Notes: generated by a model from the letters alone, not told the origin. A stretch of 64,000 nt of DNA from Clostridiales bacterium (GCA_017569285.1 CP069419.1:186001-250000); one strand, 5' to 3'. Positions 25,309 through 34,939 are shown, numbered from the stretch's first letter. Program-made: numbers and translations.

Positions 25309-26337
25309 ATGATGAACAGAACCATCTACATTCTTCCGGATGCACGTGCGGTTGCCGAAGACAACCGGCTGGTGGAATACCTCCCGTCGGATTCGGATAC
25401 GCAGTCCGGTGATATCCTGATCGCCCGGATCGGGCGGATCATGGCCGGAATGGAATGTGCATTTGCAGATATCGGCAGGAGCAAAAGCGGCTTTCTCCCC
25501 CTTGCTGAAAACAGCAGCAGTTTCCAGGGGTCCGCAGTGCGCTCAGGCGATCTGACCGTTGTTCAGATCCGGAGGGAAGAAAACGGAACCAAAGGCGCTT
25601 TCCTGAGCAGGGATCTCTCAATTCCCGGCGAAAAAGTCATTCTGATGCCTATGAACCGGTATATCGGTGTCAGCAACCGGATTACCGAACCTGAGGAGAG
25701 GGATCGGCTCCGGAAAATCGGACAGGCGGTTTCCGGCGGCGCATTCGGCCTTGTTCTCCGTACTTCCGCCGTCAACGCAGATGAATCTTCCATCCGGGAA
25801 GAAGCAGAAACGCTTTTCTTTCTCTGGCAGGATATTGAGAAAAAAATCCCCGGCGAGCATCGTCCCGGAACCGTTCTGTTTTCCGGAGACCCTGTACAGC
25901 AGCTGATGGATGATTACCGCATTCATTCCGGTGATTCTGTAGTCCGGGCCGATACACTGCCCGCTGATCTCGCGCACCAGCTTTCCTCCGCTTCCGCCCG
26001 GAAAATTCCCCTGAAAAGCGGTGGGAACATCGTGATTGATCCATGTGAGGCACTGACCGTCATTGATGTCAACTCCGCTTCATACACCGGCAGCAGCACC
26101 AAGGAAGCCAGTGTTACCGCGGCCAACCTGGAGGCCTGTGATGAAGCCGCCGTCCAGATCCGGCTTCGGAATATCACAGGAATCATCCTGATCGACTTCA
26201 TTGATATGGAGAGCGAAACAGACCGAAGTCTGATACTGGAACGGCTGCAGAATCAGTTTTCCCGTGACCGCCGGAAGACCGTGATTCATGGCTGGACAAG
26301 GCTTGGAATCATGGAAATGACCCGAAAGAGAGTGTAA
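25309..26337 (+). CDS. rng: RNase E/G family endoribonuclease, C-terminally shortened
   Basis: This RNA-degrading endonuclease has a partial S1-like domain at residues 30-110 (GDILIARIGRIMAGMECAFADIG) followed by the RNase H-like and DNase I-like catalytic core. The magnesium ligands are D253 (TVIDVNSASYTG) and D296 (IILIDFIDM). Their spacing of 43 equals that of D303 and D346 in E. coli RNase E. The protein ends at residue 342 after EMTRKRV. In relatives that segment is followed by the CPxCxG zinc-link and a small dimer domain; here the stop falls about twelve residues before the first expected cysteine. miaB starts four bases later. Activity is likely, but tetramer formation may be lost. 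Confidence 0.86.
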   Translation: MMNRTIYILPDARAVAEDNRLVEYLPSDSDTQSGDILIARIGRIMAGMECAFADIGRSKSGFLPLAENSSSFQGSAVRSGDLTVVQIRREENGTKGAFLSRDLSIPGEKVILMPMNRYIGVSNRITEPEERDRLRKIGQAVSGGAFGLVLRTSAVNADESSIREEAETLFFLWQDIEKKIPGEHRPGTVLFSGDPVQQLMDDYRIHSGDSVVRADTLPADLAHQLSSASARKIPLKSGGNIVIDPCEALTVIDVNSASYTGSSTKEASVTAANLEACDEAAVQIRLRNITGIILIDFIDMESETDRSLILERLQNQFSRDRRKTVIHGWTRLGIMEMTRKRV

Positions 26338-26341
26338 CCGC

Positions 26342-27739
26342 ATGAAGAAACAGGAGACCATCGTTTCCCGGGAAGAAATTGAACGCCAATACGGATTCAT
26401 GCATGAAATCCGCATGCTTCCGCATCGTCCGGAAACTTATTATATTGTGACATACGGCTGCCAGATGAATGCCCATGACTCGGAAAAGCTGGCCGGCATG
26501 CTGGAAGAAATGGGGATGACTCCCGCTCCGAACCGGGAAGAATCCGATTTTGTGATCTTCAACACCTGCTGTATCCGGGATAATGCGGAACGGCGTGCCC
26601 TCGGCAATATCACCTGGCTGAAGGAGGTCCGCAAGACACGGCCGAACCTGATGATTGCTGTATGCGGATGTATGATCCAGGAACCCGGAATGGCTGAAAA
26701 GATTATGAAGCAGTACCGCTTTGTCAATCTGGCATTCGGCACTTCCAATCTGTACCGCTTTCCGGAACTGATGCTTCAGGCGCTCAACAGCATGGAAAGC
26801 ACGGTTGTCGTGGATGACGGAGAGCCCGTACCGGAAGGGCTGCCCGTCCGCCGGCTGCGCCATGATGCTGCCTATCTCACCATCATGTACGGCTGTGACA
26901 ACTTCTGCAGCTATTGTATTGTTCCATACGTACGCGGCCGGGAAAGAAGCCGTGATCCGGAATCCATTCTGAAAGAAGCAGAAGATCTCCTGAAAAGCGG
27001 AATACAGGAGATCATGCTGCTTGGCCAGAATGTCAACAGCTACGGAAAAGGGCTGCCCGGGAACCCGTCATTTGCCGGTCTTCTCAGCGACCTGGACCGG
27101 ATGGGTATCCCCCGGATCCGGTTCATGACAAGCCATCCGAAGGATCTTTCCGATGACCTGATCGATGCGATGGCCTGCGGAAAACATATCCTGCCCCAGT
27201 TCCATCTTCCTGTTCAGAGCGGAAGCGACCGGATCCTGAAGCTGATGAACCGCCACTATACGCGTGAGAAATACCTGGAACGCGTGAAACAGCTTCGTGA
27301 TGCCGTGCCCGGCATCGGCCTGAGCACAGATATCATCGTCGGTTTTCCGGGGGAAACGGATGAGGACTTCCGGGATACACTGGACCTGGTCCGCGAAGTG
27401 CGGTATGACAGTGCTTTCACTTTCATTTATTCTCCGCGTACCGGAACAAAAGCCGCCAGTTTTTCTGACCAGATTGACCCGGATGTATCCTCCCGCCGGA
27501 TTGAGGAACTGATTGCCCTGCAGGAAAGCCTGCAAAAGGAAACCATGAAGCGTTTCCTCGGGCAGGAGGAGGAAATCCTGGTGGAAGGACTCAGCCGGAG
27601 AAGCAAGCATGAAATTTCCGGAAAAGGACTGCACGGGATCTCCGTTACCACCGGAGGATGCAATGAAGACATCGGCCGTATTATCCGGTGCCGGATTACC
27701 GGCCTGAAAAACAACACGCTGACTGCGGAAAGGATCTGA
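26342..27739 (+). CDS. miaB: tRNA-2-methylthio-N6-dimethylallyladenosine synthase
   Basis: MiaB adds a methylthio group to i6A37 of tRNAs reading codons that begin with U. The 465-residue radical SAM enzyme has the N-terminal cluster-binding domain (TYGCQMNAHDSEKLAGML, then FNTCCIRDNAE and AVCGCM). The radical SAM motif is CDNFCSYC in the central barrel (YIVPYVRGRERSR-like context), and a C-terminal TRAM domain follows (EEEILVEGLSRRSKHEISG). All six cluster cysteines are present. The substrate-making enzyme MiaA is encoded 5 kb downstream in the same run, so both steps of the ms2i6A pathway are in one transcript. Confidence 0.96.
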   Translation: MKKQETIVSREEIERQYGFMHEIRMLPHRPETYYIVTYGCQMNAHDSEKLAGMLEEMGMTPAPNREESDFVIFNTCCIRDNAERRALGNITWLKEVRKTRPNLMIAVCGCMIQEPGMAEKIMKQYRFVNLAFGTSNLYRFPELMLQALNSMESTVVVDDGEPVPEGLPVRRLRHDAAYLTIMYGCDNFCSYCIVPYVRGRERSRDPESILKEAEDLLKSGIQEIMLLGQNVNSYGKGLPGNPSFAGLLSDLDRMGIPRIRFMTSHPKDLSDDLIDAMACGKHILPQFHLPVQSGSDRILKLMNRHYTREKYLERVKQLRDAVPGIGLSTDIIVGFPGETDEDFRDTLDLVREVRYDSAFTFIYSPRTGTKAASFSDQIDPDVSSRRIEELIALQESLQKETMKRFLGQEEEILVEGLSRRSKHEISGKGLHGISVTTGGCNEDIGRIIRCRITGLKNNTLTAERI

Positions 27740-27742
27740 ACC

Positions 27743-28147
27743 ATGCGCGAAGTAATGATGAAAGCCCAGGAACTGGCGGAAGCCATCCTGAACAGTGAAA
27801 CATATACCCGGATGAAAAAGCTGGAAGGCGAAGTGCGCCATGATGAAACCGCCGCCCGTCTGTTATCCGATATGATCGAAAAACGGCAGGCCGTTGAATC
27901 CATCCTGTCTTCGGCCAACATGAAACCGGAAGAGCTGTCCAGCGCCAGCCTGGAAATGGAGGCGGCGGAAAAGGCAATGAATGAAAACGAGCAGATTGCC
28001 GCCCTGAAATCCGCCCGCAAGGATTTCCAGACCATGATGGATAATGTCAACCAGATCCTCCGCCTGGTGATTACCGGCCGCGTTGATGACAATCCGTCCG
28101 GCGGGTGCTGTTCCGGCAATTGTTCTTCCTGCGGAGGATGTCAGTAA
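27743..28147 (+). CDS. YlbF/YmcA-family protein with cysteine-rich tail
   Basis: This 134-residue protein is almost all helical through residue 115 (MKAQELAEAILNSETYTRMKKLE, then the QIAALKSARKDFQTMMD helix), as in YlbF/YmcA. It ends in GGCCSGNCSSCGGC, a tail with five cysteines. In Bacillus, YlbF, YmcA and YaaT form a complex that binds iron-sulfur clusters and affects RNase Y-dependent RNA processing, competence and sporulation. The cysteine tail could hold such a cluster here. It lies three bases after miaB and before mutS, a conserved Clostridia position. Assignment to ylbF or ymcA proper is uncertain. Confidence 0.85.
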   Translation: MREVMMKAQELAEAILNSETYTRMKKLEGEVRHDETAARLLSDMIEKRQAVESILSSANMKPEELSSASLEMEAAEKAMNENEQIAALKSARKDFQTMMDNVNQILRLVITGRVDDNPSGGCCSGNCSSCGGCQ

Positions 28148-28162
28148 AGAGAGGTTTATACC

Positions 28163-30760
28163 ATGGCAATTTCACCGATGATGCAGCAATATCTGCAGAT
28201 TCATGACCAATATCCGGACTGCCTGCTTTTATTCCGGCTGGGCGACTTTTACGAGCTTTTTTTTGAGGATGCAAAAACCGCCTCCCGCGAGCTGGAGCTG
28301 ACACTGACCGGAAAAGACTGCGGGCTCGAAGAGCGCGCACCGATGTGCGGCGTCCCGTTCCACTCTGTCAATACCTATATTGAAAAGCTGATCAGCAAAG
28401 GATACAAGGTTGCCATCTGTGAACAGATGGAGGATCCCGCCACCGCCAAAGGCCTGGTCAAACGCGATGTGGTGCGTGTCATTACCGCCGGTACCGTGAC
28501 CGATCCTTCCATGCTGGAAGACAAAAGCAACAACTTCCTGGCAAGCGTCTATTTCGACGGAAAGCAGACCGGAGTTGCCTATGTGGACGTCTCCACAGGT
28601 GAATTCAATGTTTCCGAACCCGTTCCCGAGCATCTGCGGACAATGCTCCTGCGGATTGCTCCCACCGAAATCATCAGCAATGATCCGGTCCGCCTGGTTG
28701 AGAAAGCGGGCAGCGAAATCGGATATGTGACTGAGCAGAAAAAGGAATGGTACCAGCATCGGAATGCTGCCTCTGCACTGGCCGCCCATTTCCATGTGGG
28801 ACAGCTGACCAGCCTCGGACTGGATGACCACCGGAAAGCGGTTTGCGCAGCCGGCGCGCTGATGAAATACCTGGAGGAAACTCAGAAGAACGACCTGGAG
28901 CACATTACCTCCGTCCGCTTTATCCGTGATGAAAACGGAATGATCCTGGATTCCAATACCCGGAGGAATCTCGAACTGACGGAAAGCCTTCGCGGCAAAG
29001 GGCGACAGGGAACCCTGCTGGGGCTTCTGGATAAAACCTGTACCGCCATGGGCGGCCGCCTGCTGCGAAGCTGGGTGGAGCAGCCCCTGATCCGACTGGA
29101 CCTGATCAACAGCCGCCTGGATGCCGTGGAGGAACTCGTCAGCCGACGCATTCTCGGTATGACGCTGGCAGAAGAGCTTGAAGGTGTTTACGATATGGAG
29201 CGCCTGCTGAGCAAAGTTTCATACCGAAGCCTGAACGCAAGGGATTGTCTGGCCCTCTGTGCCAGCCTGAAACGGATTCCGGGCATCCGTTCGCTGCTCT
29301 CGGATGTGCAGAGTGAAGAGCTTTGCCGGATCCGGGAAGACCTGGATCCACTGGATGACCTATGCGCGCTGCTGGATCAGTCCATCCATCCCGATGCGCC
29401 TGTATCCATTACGGATGGCGGAATCATCCGGGATGGATATTCCCGGATCCTGGATGACTACCGGAGTGCCCAGACCGGCGGGAAGCAGTGGATTGTTGAG
29501 CTGGAGCAGCGCGAAAGGGAAGCAACCGGCATCAAGAACCTGAGGATCCAGTACAATAAGGTCTTCGGCTACTATATCGAAGTGACAAAGAGTTTCCTGT
29601 CCCAGGTTCCGGACCGGTATATCCGCAAACAAACCCTGACCGGAGCCGAGCGGTATATGACCGCTGAGCTAAAGGAGATCGAGCAGAAAATCATCGGTGC
29701 GCAGGAACAGAGCGTCCGGCTGGAGCTCCAGCTCTTCAATGAAATCCGGGACCGGATTGCCGCGGAAATCGGACGAATCCAGAAAACCAGCAGTGCCCTG
29801 AAGCACCTGGATGTTTATCAGAGCATGAGCCGGACCGCATCCGAAAACGGATACGTCCGTCCGCTTATGACGGAAGACGGTACCATTGCCATTACCGAAG
29901 GCCGGCATCCGGTGGTAGAACAGAGCATCGGCGAAAGCGGTTTTATTCCGAATGATACGCTGCTGGACCTGGATGCTAACCGCATGATGATTATTACCGG
30001 CCCGAACATGGCCGGAAAAAGCACCTACATGCGGCAGGTTGCCCTGATCTGCCTGATGGCCCAGATCGGATCTTTTGTTCCGGCAAAGGAAGCGAGGCTG
30101 TCTGTATGCGACCAGATATTCACCCGGGTCGGCGCATCCGATGATCTTGCCAGCGGACAGAGCACGTTTATGGTGGAAATGAGCGAGACTGCCTATATCC
30201 TGCGCAATGCCACGCGGAACAGCCTGATCATCCTGGATGAGATCGGCCGGGGGACCAGCACATTTGACGGTCTGGCGATTGCGTGGGCCGTTGTCGAATA
30301 CATCTGCAGCAAGGAACGGATCGGAGCAAAGACGCTGTTTGCCACGCATTATCATGAACTGAGCGAGCTGGAAGGCCACCTGGACGGAATCAAGAATTAC
30401 TGCATTTCCGTCAAGGAACACGGAGAGGATGTTATTTTCCTGCGGAAAATCATCCGCGGCGGCGCTGACAAAAGCTTCGGTGTCCATGTGGCCCGCCTGG
30501 CCGGTATTCCCCGGCCTGTCATTGTCCGGGCGCACGAAATCCAGGCCCGGCTTGAAGTCAGTGACATTAACCAGAATACGATCGGGCAGAATATTCTGGG
30601 GGAACAGAGCCAGCAGCGGATGAATGAGCAGCTGGACCTGTTTGACTACCGGAAAACCGAAATACTCGAAGAATTGCAGGCACTGGATGTCATGGCCCTG
30701 ACACCCATGGACGCCATCAACAAGCTGTTCCTGCTCCGGGAGAAAGCCCGTAAACTGTAA
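28163..30760 (+). CDS. mutS: DNA mismatch repair protein MutS
   Basis: MutS recognises mismatches and small loops and recruits MutL. The 865-residue protein has the mismatch-contact motif GDFYELFFEDA near residue 28 (the Phe-x-Glu pair). Connector, lever and clamp domains follow. The C-terminal ATPase has Walker A GPNMAGKS at 613-620, VGASDDLASGQSTFMVEMSE, Walker B IILDEIGRGTSTFDG and the H-loop TLFATHYHEL. All motifs are intact and length is standard. mutL follows after 21 bases with its own GGGAG site. Confidence 0.97.
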   Translation: MAISPMMQQYLQIHDQYPDCLLLFRLGDFYELFFEDAKTASRELELTLTGKDCGLEERAPMCGVPFHSVNTYIEKLISKGYKVAICEQMEDPATAKGLVKRDVVRVITAGTVTDPSMLEDKSNNFLASVYFDGKQTGVAYVDVSTGEFNVSEPVPEHLRTMLLRIAPTEIISNDPVRLVEKAGSEIGYVTEQKKEWYQHRNAASALAAHFHVGQLTSLGLDDHRKAVCAAGALMKYLEETQKNDLEHITSVRFIRDENGMILDSNTRRNLELTESLRGKGRQGTLLGLLDKTCTAMGGRLLRSWVEQPLIRLDLINSRLDAVEELVSRRILGMTLAEELEGVYDMERLLSKVSYRSLNARDCLALCASLKRIPGIRSLLSDVQSEELCRIREDLDPLDDLCALLDQSIHPDAPVSITDGGIIRDGYSRILDDYRSAQTGGKQWIVELEQREREATGIKNLRIQYNKVFGYYIEVTKSFLSQVPDRYIRKQTLTGAERYMTAELKEIEQKIIGAQEQSVRLELQLFNEIRDRIAAEIGRIQKTSSALKHLDVYQSMSRTASENGYVRPLMTEDGTIAITEGRHPVVEQSIGESGFIPNDTLLDLDANRMMIITGPNMAGKSTYMRQVALICLMAQIGSFVPAKEARLSVCDQIFTRVGASDDLASGQSTFMVEMSETAYILRNATRNSLIILDEIGRGTSTFDGLAIAWAVVEYICSKERIGAKTLFATHYHELSELEGHLDGIKNYCISVKEHGEDVIFLRKIIRGGADKSFGVHVARLAGIPRPVIVRAHEIQARLEVSDINQNTIGQNILGEQSQQRMNEQLDLFDYRKTEILEELQALDVMALTPMDAINKLFLLREKARKL

Positions 30761-30781
30761 CCTTGAAGGGAGATTGCGACC

Positions 30782-32719
30782 ATGAGCAAGATCCGCATGC
30801 TCAGCGAAAGCATGATCGGCAAAATTGCTGCCGGTGAAGTGGTGGAGCGCCCTGTATCTGCGATCAAGGAGCTGATTGAAAACAGCCTGGATGCCGGCGC
30901 CACTTCCGTGACAATTGAAATCCGTGAAGGCGGTCTGGAATACATCCGGGTTACGGATAACGGCAGCGGTATCGACGAAAGCGATATCCGCATGGCTTTT
31001 GAACGCCATGCCACCAGCAAAATTTCCCGGGAACAGGACCTGGATGCAATCCAGACGCTCGGGTTCCGCGGTGAAGCGCTTGCCAGTATTGCAGCTGTTT
31101 CCCGCATCACTCTGACCACCCGTACCCGGGACCGGGATACCGGCCTGAAAGTAATCAACGAAGGCGGAAAGATCACATCCGTTGAGGAAACTGCCGCTCC
31201 GGCCGGCACCACCATCATCGTTCGGGATCTTTTCTTCAATACACCCGTACGGCGTAATTTTATGAAAAAGCCTTCTGTGGAAGGCGCTGCCGTGAATGAA
31301 CTGATCACCCAGCTGATCCTCAGCCGCCCGGACATCAGTTTCCGTTATCTGTCCAACAGCAAAGTCCTGTATCATTCTCCCGGCGACGGACAGCTTTCCT
31401 CCGCTGTCCATACCGTTTACGGCGGCCAGGCCCTGGGTACCATGCGGAAAGTGGACGGCCATATGAACGGCATCATTCTGAAAGGATACGTCGGAATCGG
31501 GGATAATGCCCGCGGCAACCGAAACCAGGAAATGTTCTTTATCAACCGGCGGATCATGCAGAGTCAGACGCTTTCCAATGCTCTGGAGCAGGCATGCCGG
31601 GAGCGTGTGATGATCGGGAAGTTCCCGGTCTGTGCCCTTCATATCAGCATCCCGTTTGAAAACGTCGATGTCAATGTCCACCCAAACAAGCTCCAGGTCC
31701 GTTTCCGTGATGAAGCAGCCGTCAGCGAAGCGGTCCTGACGCTTGTCCTTGAAGCGCTGAAGGACCGTGATGCTTTTGAAAGGCCTGTGGAGATGTTCCT
31801 GACGCGTGACCGTGTGCCCCAGGATCCGGTTCCTGCCACCGGAAAAAATCCTGCGTCAGCGCCGTCCGCCGTTGTCACCATGGCGAAGACTCTTCCTGCC
31901 CAGGCTTCTGTCGTTTCGCCCGCAGTTCCTCCGGAACCTGTATTCCGGGAAATCGTGAAACCTCCGGAGCAGTATTGTGCCGCTCCGGCTGCCCTCGCCG
32001 TTCAGACCGTGCCGCCTGTCATCCCGGTTTCTTCTTCCGGTATCCCGGCTCCGGCTGCTGATCCGCTTTCCCCCGCGGCAGTTGCTCCGGCACCATTCCG
32101 GGAAGAGAAAGCCGAGCAGATCAGCACGATTCTTCCGCAGGTATCCCGGCCGCTGAAAATTTTCGGTGCGGTTTTCAACACGTTTATCCTGATTGAATAT
32201 GAAGATCATCTGCTGCTTGTCGATCAGCATGCGGTACACGAGCGCCTGCTCTTTGACCGCCTGATGCAGGAAAATGCTGTCCAGAATCTCGGCCAGGAGC
32301 TGCTTGTACCGATTATCATTCCTATGACCCGCAAGGAAATTTCCCTGATTGAAGACAACCGGAAAGAGCTTGAATCCATCGGTCTTGTAATCGATTCCTT
32401 CGGGGAAAAGGACGTTGCGGTCCGCACGATTCCCATGGTTCTGGGCGAAGCCGAAACCACCGGATTCGTCCGGGATATTCTGGCGGACCTGGATGAAAAG
32501 CATTCCCTGGCTTTTGACAAGAAGCGCGCCGCCCTTCTTCAGACCGCCTGCAAACATGCAGTTAAGGGTGGGGAAGAGCTTTCCGAAGACCAGCTTCGCA
32601 GCCTGGTCGAGGAAATGATTGAAAAGAAAGTAACCCCGACGTGTCCCCACGGACGCCCGTTGGTGGTTTCCATCAGCCATCGGGAACTGGACCGGAAGTT
32701 CAAACGGATCCAGAACTGA
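30782..32719 (+). CDS. mutL: DNA mismatch repair endonuclease MutL
   Basis: MutL couples MutS to strand incision and removal. The 645-residue protein has the GHKL ATPase at residues 1-330 (ELIENSLDAGA, DNGSGID, LGFRGEAL). A Pro/Ala/Val-rich linker of about 110 residues follows, then the dimerising endonuclease domain. The metal-binding motif is DQHAVHERLLFD at 481-492: the final position is D492 where DQHA(X)2E(X)4E expects glutamate. ACKHAVKGGEEL and CPHGRPLV complete the site, and QELLVP is a plausible sliding-clamp motif. Lack of MutH-type genes and the presence of this motif fit methyl-independent repair. Confidence 0.96.
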   Translation: MSKIRMLSESMIGKIAAGEVVERPVSAIKELIENSLDAGATSVTIEIREGGLEYIRVTDNGSGIDESDIRMAFERHATSKISREQDLDAIQTLGFRGEALASIAAVSRITLTTRTRDRDTGLKVINEGGKITSVEETAAPAGTTIIVRDLFFNTPVRRNFMKKPSVEGAAVNELITQLILSRPDISFRYLSNSKVLYHSPGDGQLSSAVHTVYGGQALGTMRKVDGHMNGIILKGYVGIGDNARGNRNQEMFFINRRIMQSQTLSNALEQACRERVMIGKFPVCALHISIPFENVDVNVHPNKLQVRFRDEAAVSEAVLTLVLEALKDRDAFERPVEMFLTRDRVPQDPVPATGKNPASAPSAVVTMAKTLPAQASVVSPAVPPEPVFREIVKPPEQYCAAPAALAVQTVPPVIPVSSSGIPAPAADPLSPAAVAPAPFREEKAEQISTILPQVSRPLKIFGAVFNTFILIEYEDHLLLVDQHAVHERLLFDRLMQENAVQNLGQELLVPIIIPMTRKEISLIEDNRKELESIGLVIDSFGEKDVAVRTIPMVLGEAETTGFVRDILADLDEKHSLAFDKKRAALLQTACKHAVKGGEELSEDQLRSLVEEMIEKKVTPTCPHGRPLVVSISHRELDRKFKRIQN

Positions 32720-32738
32720 ACCTGAACGGAGAGGAATC

Positions 32739-33656
32739 ATGCCGGATCGAATCATATGCCGGGTCCTGACCGGACCGACCGCGAGCGGCAAATCCAATTT
32801 CGCCATGGAACTGGCCGCACAGATGGGATGGGATATCCTCTGCATGGACAGCATGCAGGTTTACCGGCGGATGAATATCGGCACAGCCAAACCTTCTGCC
32901 GCAGAACAGAAGCTTGTTCCGCATCATCTCCTGGACATCCGGAATCCGGAAGAATCCTTCAGTGTATCCGAGTATGTCACAGAAGCGGAGTCCCTGGTTC
33001 GGGAGCTGTATCATGCAGGGAAAAACGTCCTGTTTGTCGGCGGGACCGGGCTGTATCTGCAGGCAATGATGATGCCGATGGGAATGGGAAACGTTCCGGC
33101 CAACCCCGCTTTGCGGGAAGAACTGAACCAACTGGCACTGACCGAGGAAGGGAAGCGGATCCTGCATTCCCGCCTTGAAAAGACCGATCCCGATACTGCC
33201 GCCAAACTTCCTCTGAACGATATCCGGCGGACAATCCGTGCCATCGAGGTAACCGAAGCAACCGGAATTCCTTTTTCCCGTCAGGAAAATCGCCCTGATC
33301 ATTCCCCCTTTGAATGGCGGGTTGTATCCACTGCAATGGATCGGAACATGCTTTATGACCGGATCAACCGCCGTGTGGATCAGATGTTTCATGACGGTCT
33401 TGAAGAAGAGGTTCGGGGCCTGCTTTCAGACGGTGTCCCGGAAACAGCCCAGAGCATGTGCGCCCTCGGCTATAAGGAAATGATCCCGTATATTCACGGC
33501 CTGATTACAGCCGTGCAGGCTGCTGATGCCATCCGTACAGGAAGCCGTCATTACGCCAAGCGCCAGATCACCTTCCTGAAACGGATACCGGATATCCGGT
33601 TTGTCGATGCCGGAATTCCCGGTGCCTGCAGCCGGATCGGCCGGATTCTTGCATAA
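32739..33656 (+). CDS. miaA: tRNA dimethylallyltransferase
   Basis: MiaA transfers the dimethylallyl group from DMAPP to A37 of tRNAs that read U-starting codons. The 305-residue protein has the P-loop GPTASGKS at residues 12-19, DSMQVYRRMNIGTAKP, HHLLDIRNPEESFSV and FVGGTGLYLQAM, then the RRTIRAIEVTEATG block, all family hallmarks. The C-terminus contains ALGYKEMIPYI and YAKRQITFLKR. GAGAGGA lies upstream of the ATG. DMAPP comes from the MEP pathway, two enzymes of which (ispE and dxs) are also in the window. Confidence 0.96.
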   Translation: MPDRIICRVLTGPTASGKSNFAMELAAQMGWDILCMDSMQVYRRMNIGTAKPSAAEQKLVPHHLLDIRNPEESFSVSEYVTEAESLVRELYHAGKNVLFVGGTGLYLQAMMMPMGMGNVPANPALREELNQLALTEEGKRILHSRLEKTDPDTAAKLPLNDIRRTIRAIEVTEATGIPFSRQENRPDHSPFEWRVVSTAMDRNMLYDRINRRVDQMFHDGLEEEVRGLLSDGVPETAQSMCALGYKEMIPYIHGLITAVQAADAIRTGSRHYAKRQITFLKRIPDIRFVDAGIPGACSRIGRILA

Positions 33657-33676
33657 CAGAAAGGAACATTGCCCAT

Positions 33677-34939
33677 ATGGAAACCATTCAGAAGCTGATC
33701 CGATCCGCAGAGGAGGATCTGTCGGCCATTTTCAGGCAGATTGATGAAAACGAAGAATACCGGACCCGTGCCATCCTGGATGTTTTCCGGGATGAAGGTG
33801 TCAGCTACCGTCATTTTTCCCCGACTACCGGTTACGGATATGATGATATCGGACGTGATACCCTGGAGCGGGTTTATTCCCGTGTTTTCCATACAGAAGC
33901 AGCCCTGATGAGACCCCATGTCGCAAGCGGCACCGCGGCCCTCAGCCTGACCCTGTCCGGTCTCACTCATCCGGGGGATCACATTCTCAGTGTCACCGGG
34001 ATGCCTTATGATACGCTGCAGAGTGTGATCGGGATCGGAGACCGTCCGCATCCCGGTTCCCTGAAGGAATACGGGGTTTCCTTTGACTGCCTGGAACTGA
34101 ACAACGGGAAAATAGATATTTCCGCAATGGAGCAGGCAATCCAGCCGGAAACCACCCTGATCATTGCCCAGCGCAGCCGCGGGTATGCATGGCGTCCGAG
34201 CCTGCTTCCGGAGGATTTTCGTGAAGCTGCTGAAATAATCCATACCCGTTATCCCGGAATCCGTTTCATGGTTGACAACTGTTACGGTGAATTTGTAACC
34301 CGGGATGAACCCACCGATTACGGCGCAGATGTCTGTGTCGGCAGCCTGATCAAAAATCCCGGCGGCGGCCTTGCTCCGACCGGGGGATACATTGTCGGAA
34401 AAACAGAGTGTGTGGAACGGATCGCTTACCGGCTGACCGCTCCCGGACTGGGGAGGGAACTCGGTTCCTACGCAGCCTCCTACCGTCCGTTCTATCAGGG
34501 GCTTTTCATGGCACCGCATACGGTTGCCCAGGCGCTGAAAACCGCTATCCTCGCTTCCCGTGTTTTTGAAAAACTCGGCATGGTTACCACTCCTTCCTCC
34601 ACTGAAAAGCGGGCTGATATTATCCAGGCAATCCAGTTCGGCTCTCCCGAGCGGCTGGTTGCCTTCTGCCAGGGGATTCAGGCCGCCAGTCCTGTCGACA
34701 GCCAGGCTGTTCCGGAACCATGGGATATGCCCGGATATGACGATCCTGTCGTGATGGCCGCCGGAACATTTGTCGCCGGTGCCAGTATTGAACTCAGCTG
34801 TGACGGCCCGATCCGTGAACCGTACACCGCCTATATGCAGGGCGGCCTGACATATGCACACGGAAAAATCGCGATTGCAGAAGCACTCAGCCGAATGGCA
34901 GGGAACGGTTCCCTGAAGCTTCTCAACCGTGATGAATAA
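33677..34939 (+). CDS. Methionine gamma-lyase family PLP enzyme (aluminium-resistance protein family)
   Basis: This 420-residue fold-type I PLP protein belongs to the family annotated as methionine gamma-lyase-like or aluminium resistance protein (YnbB). Recognisable blocks are FSPTTGYGYDDIGRDTLERVYSRVF, PHVASGTAALSLTLSGL, RSRGYAWRPSLL, MVDNCYGEFV, and the PLP lysine in GSLIKNPGGGLAPTGGYI. The in vivo reaction of this family is uncertain and the name is by homology only. Gene order miaA-ynbB is widespread in Firmicutes. Its last codons overlap the start of the GIY-YIG gene. Confidence 0.88.
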   Translation: METIQKLIRSAEEDLSAIFRQIDENEEYRTRAILDVFRDEGVSYRHFSPTTGYGYDDIGRDTLERVYSRVFHTEAALMRPHVASGTAALSLTLSGLTHPGDHILSVTGMPYDTLQSVIGIGDRPHPGSLKEYGVSFDCLELNNGKIDISAMEQAIQPETTLIIAQRSRGYAWRPSLLPEDFREAAEIIHTRYPGIRFMVDNCYGEFVTRDEPTDYGADVCVGSLIKNPGGGLAPTGGYIVGKTECVERIAYRLTAPGLGRELGSYAASYRPFYQGLFMAPHTVAQALKTAILASRVFEKLGMVTTPSSTEKRADIIQAIQFGSPERLVAFCQGIQAASPVDSQAVPEPWDMPGYDDPVVMAAGTFVAGASIELSCDGPIREPYTAYMQGGLTYAHGKIAIAEALSRMAGNGSLKLLNRDE

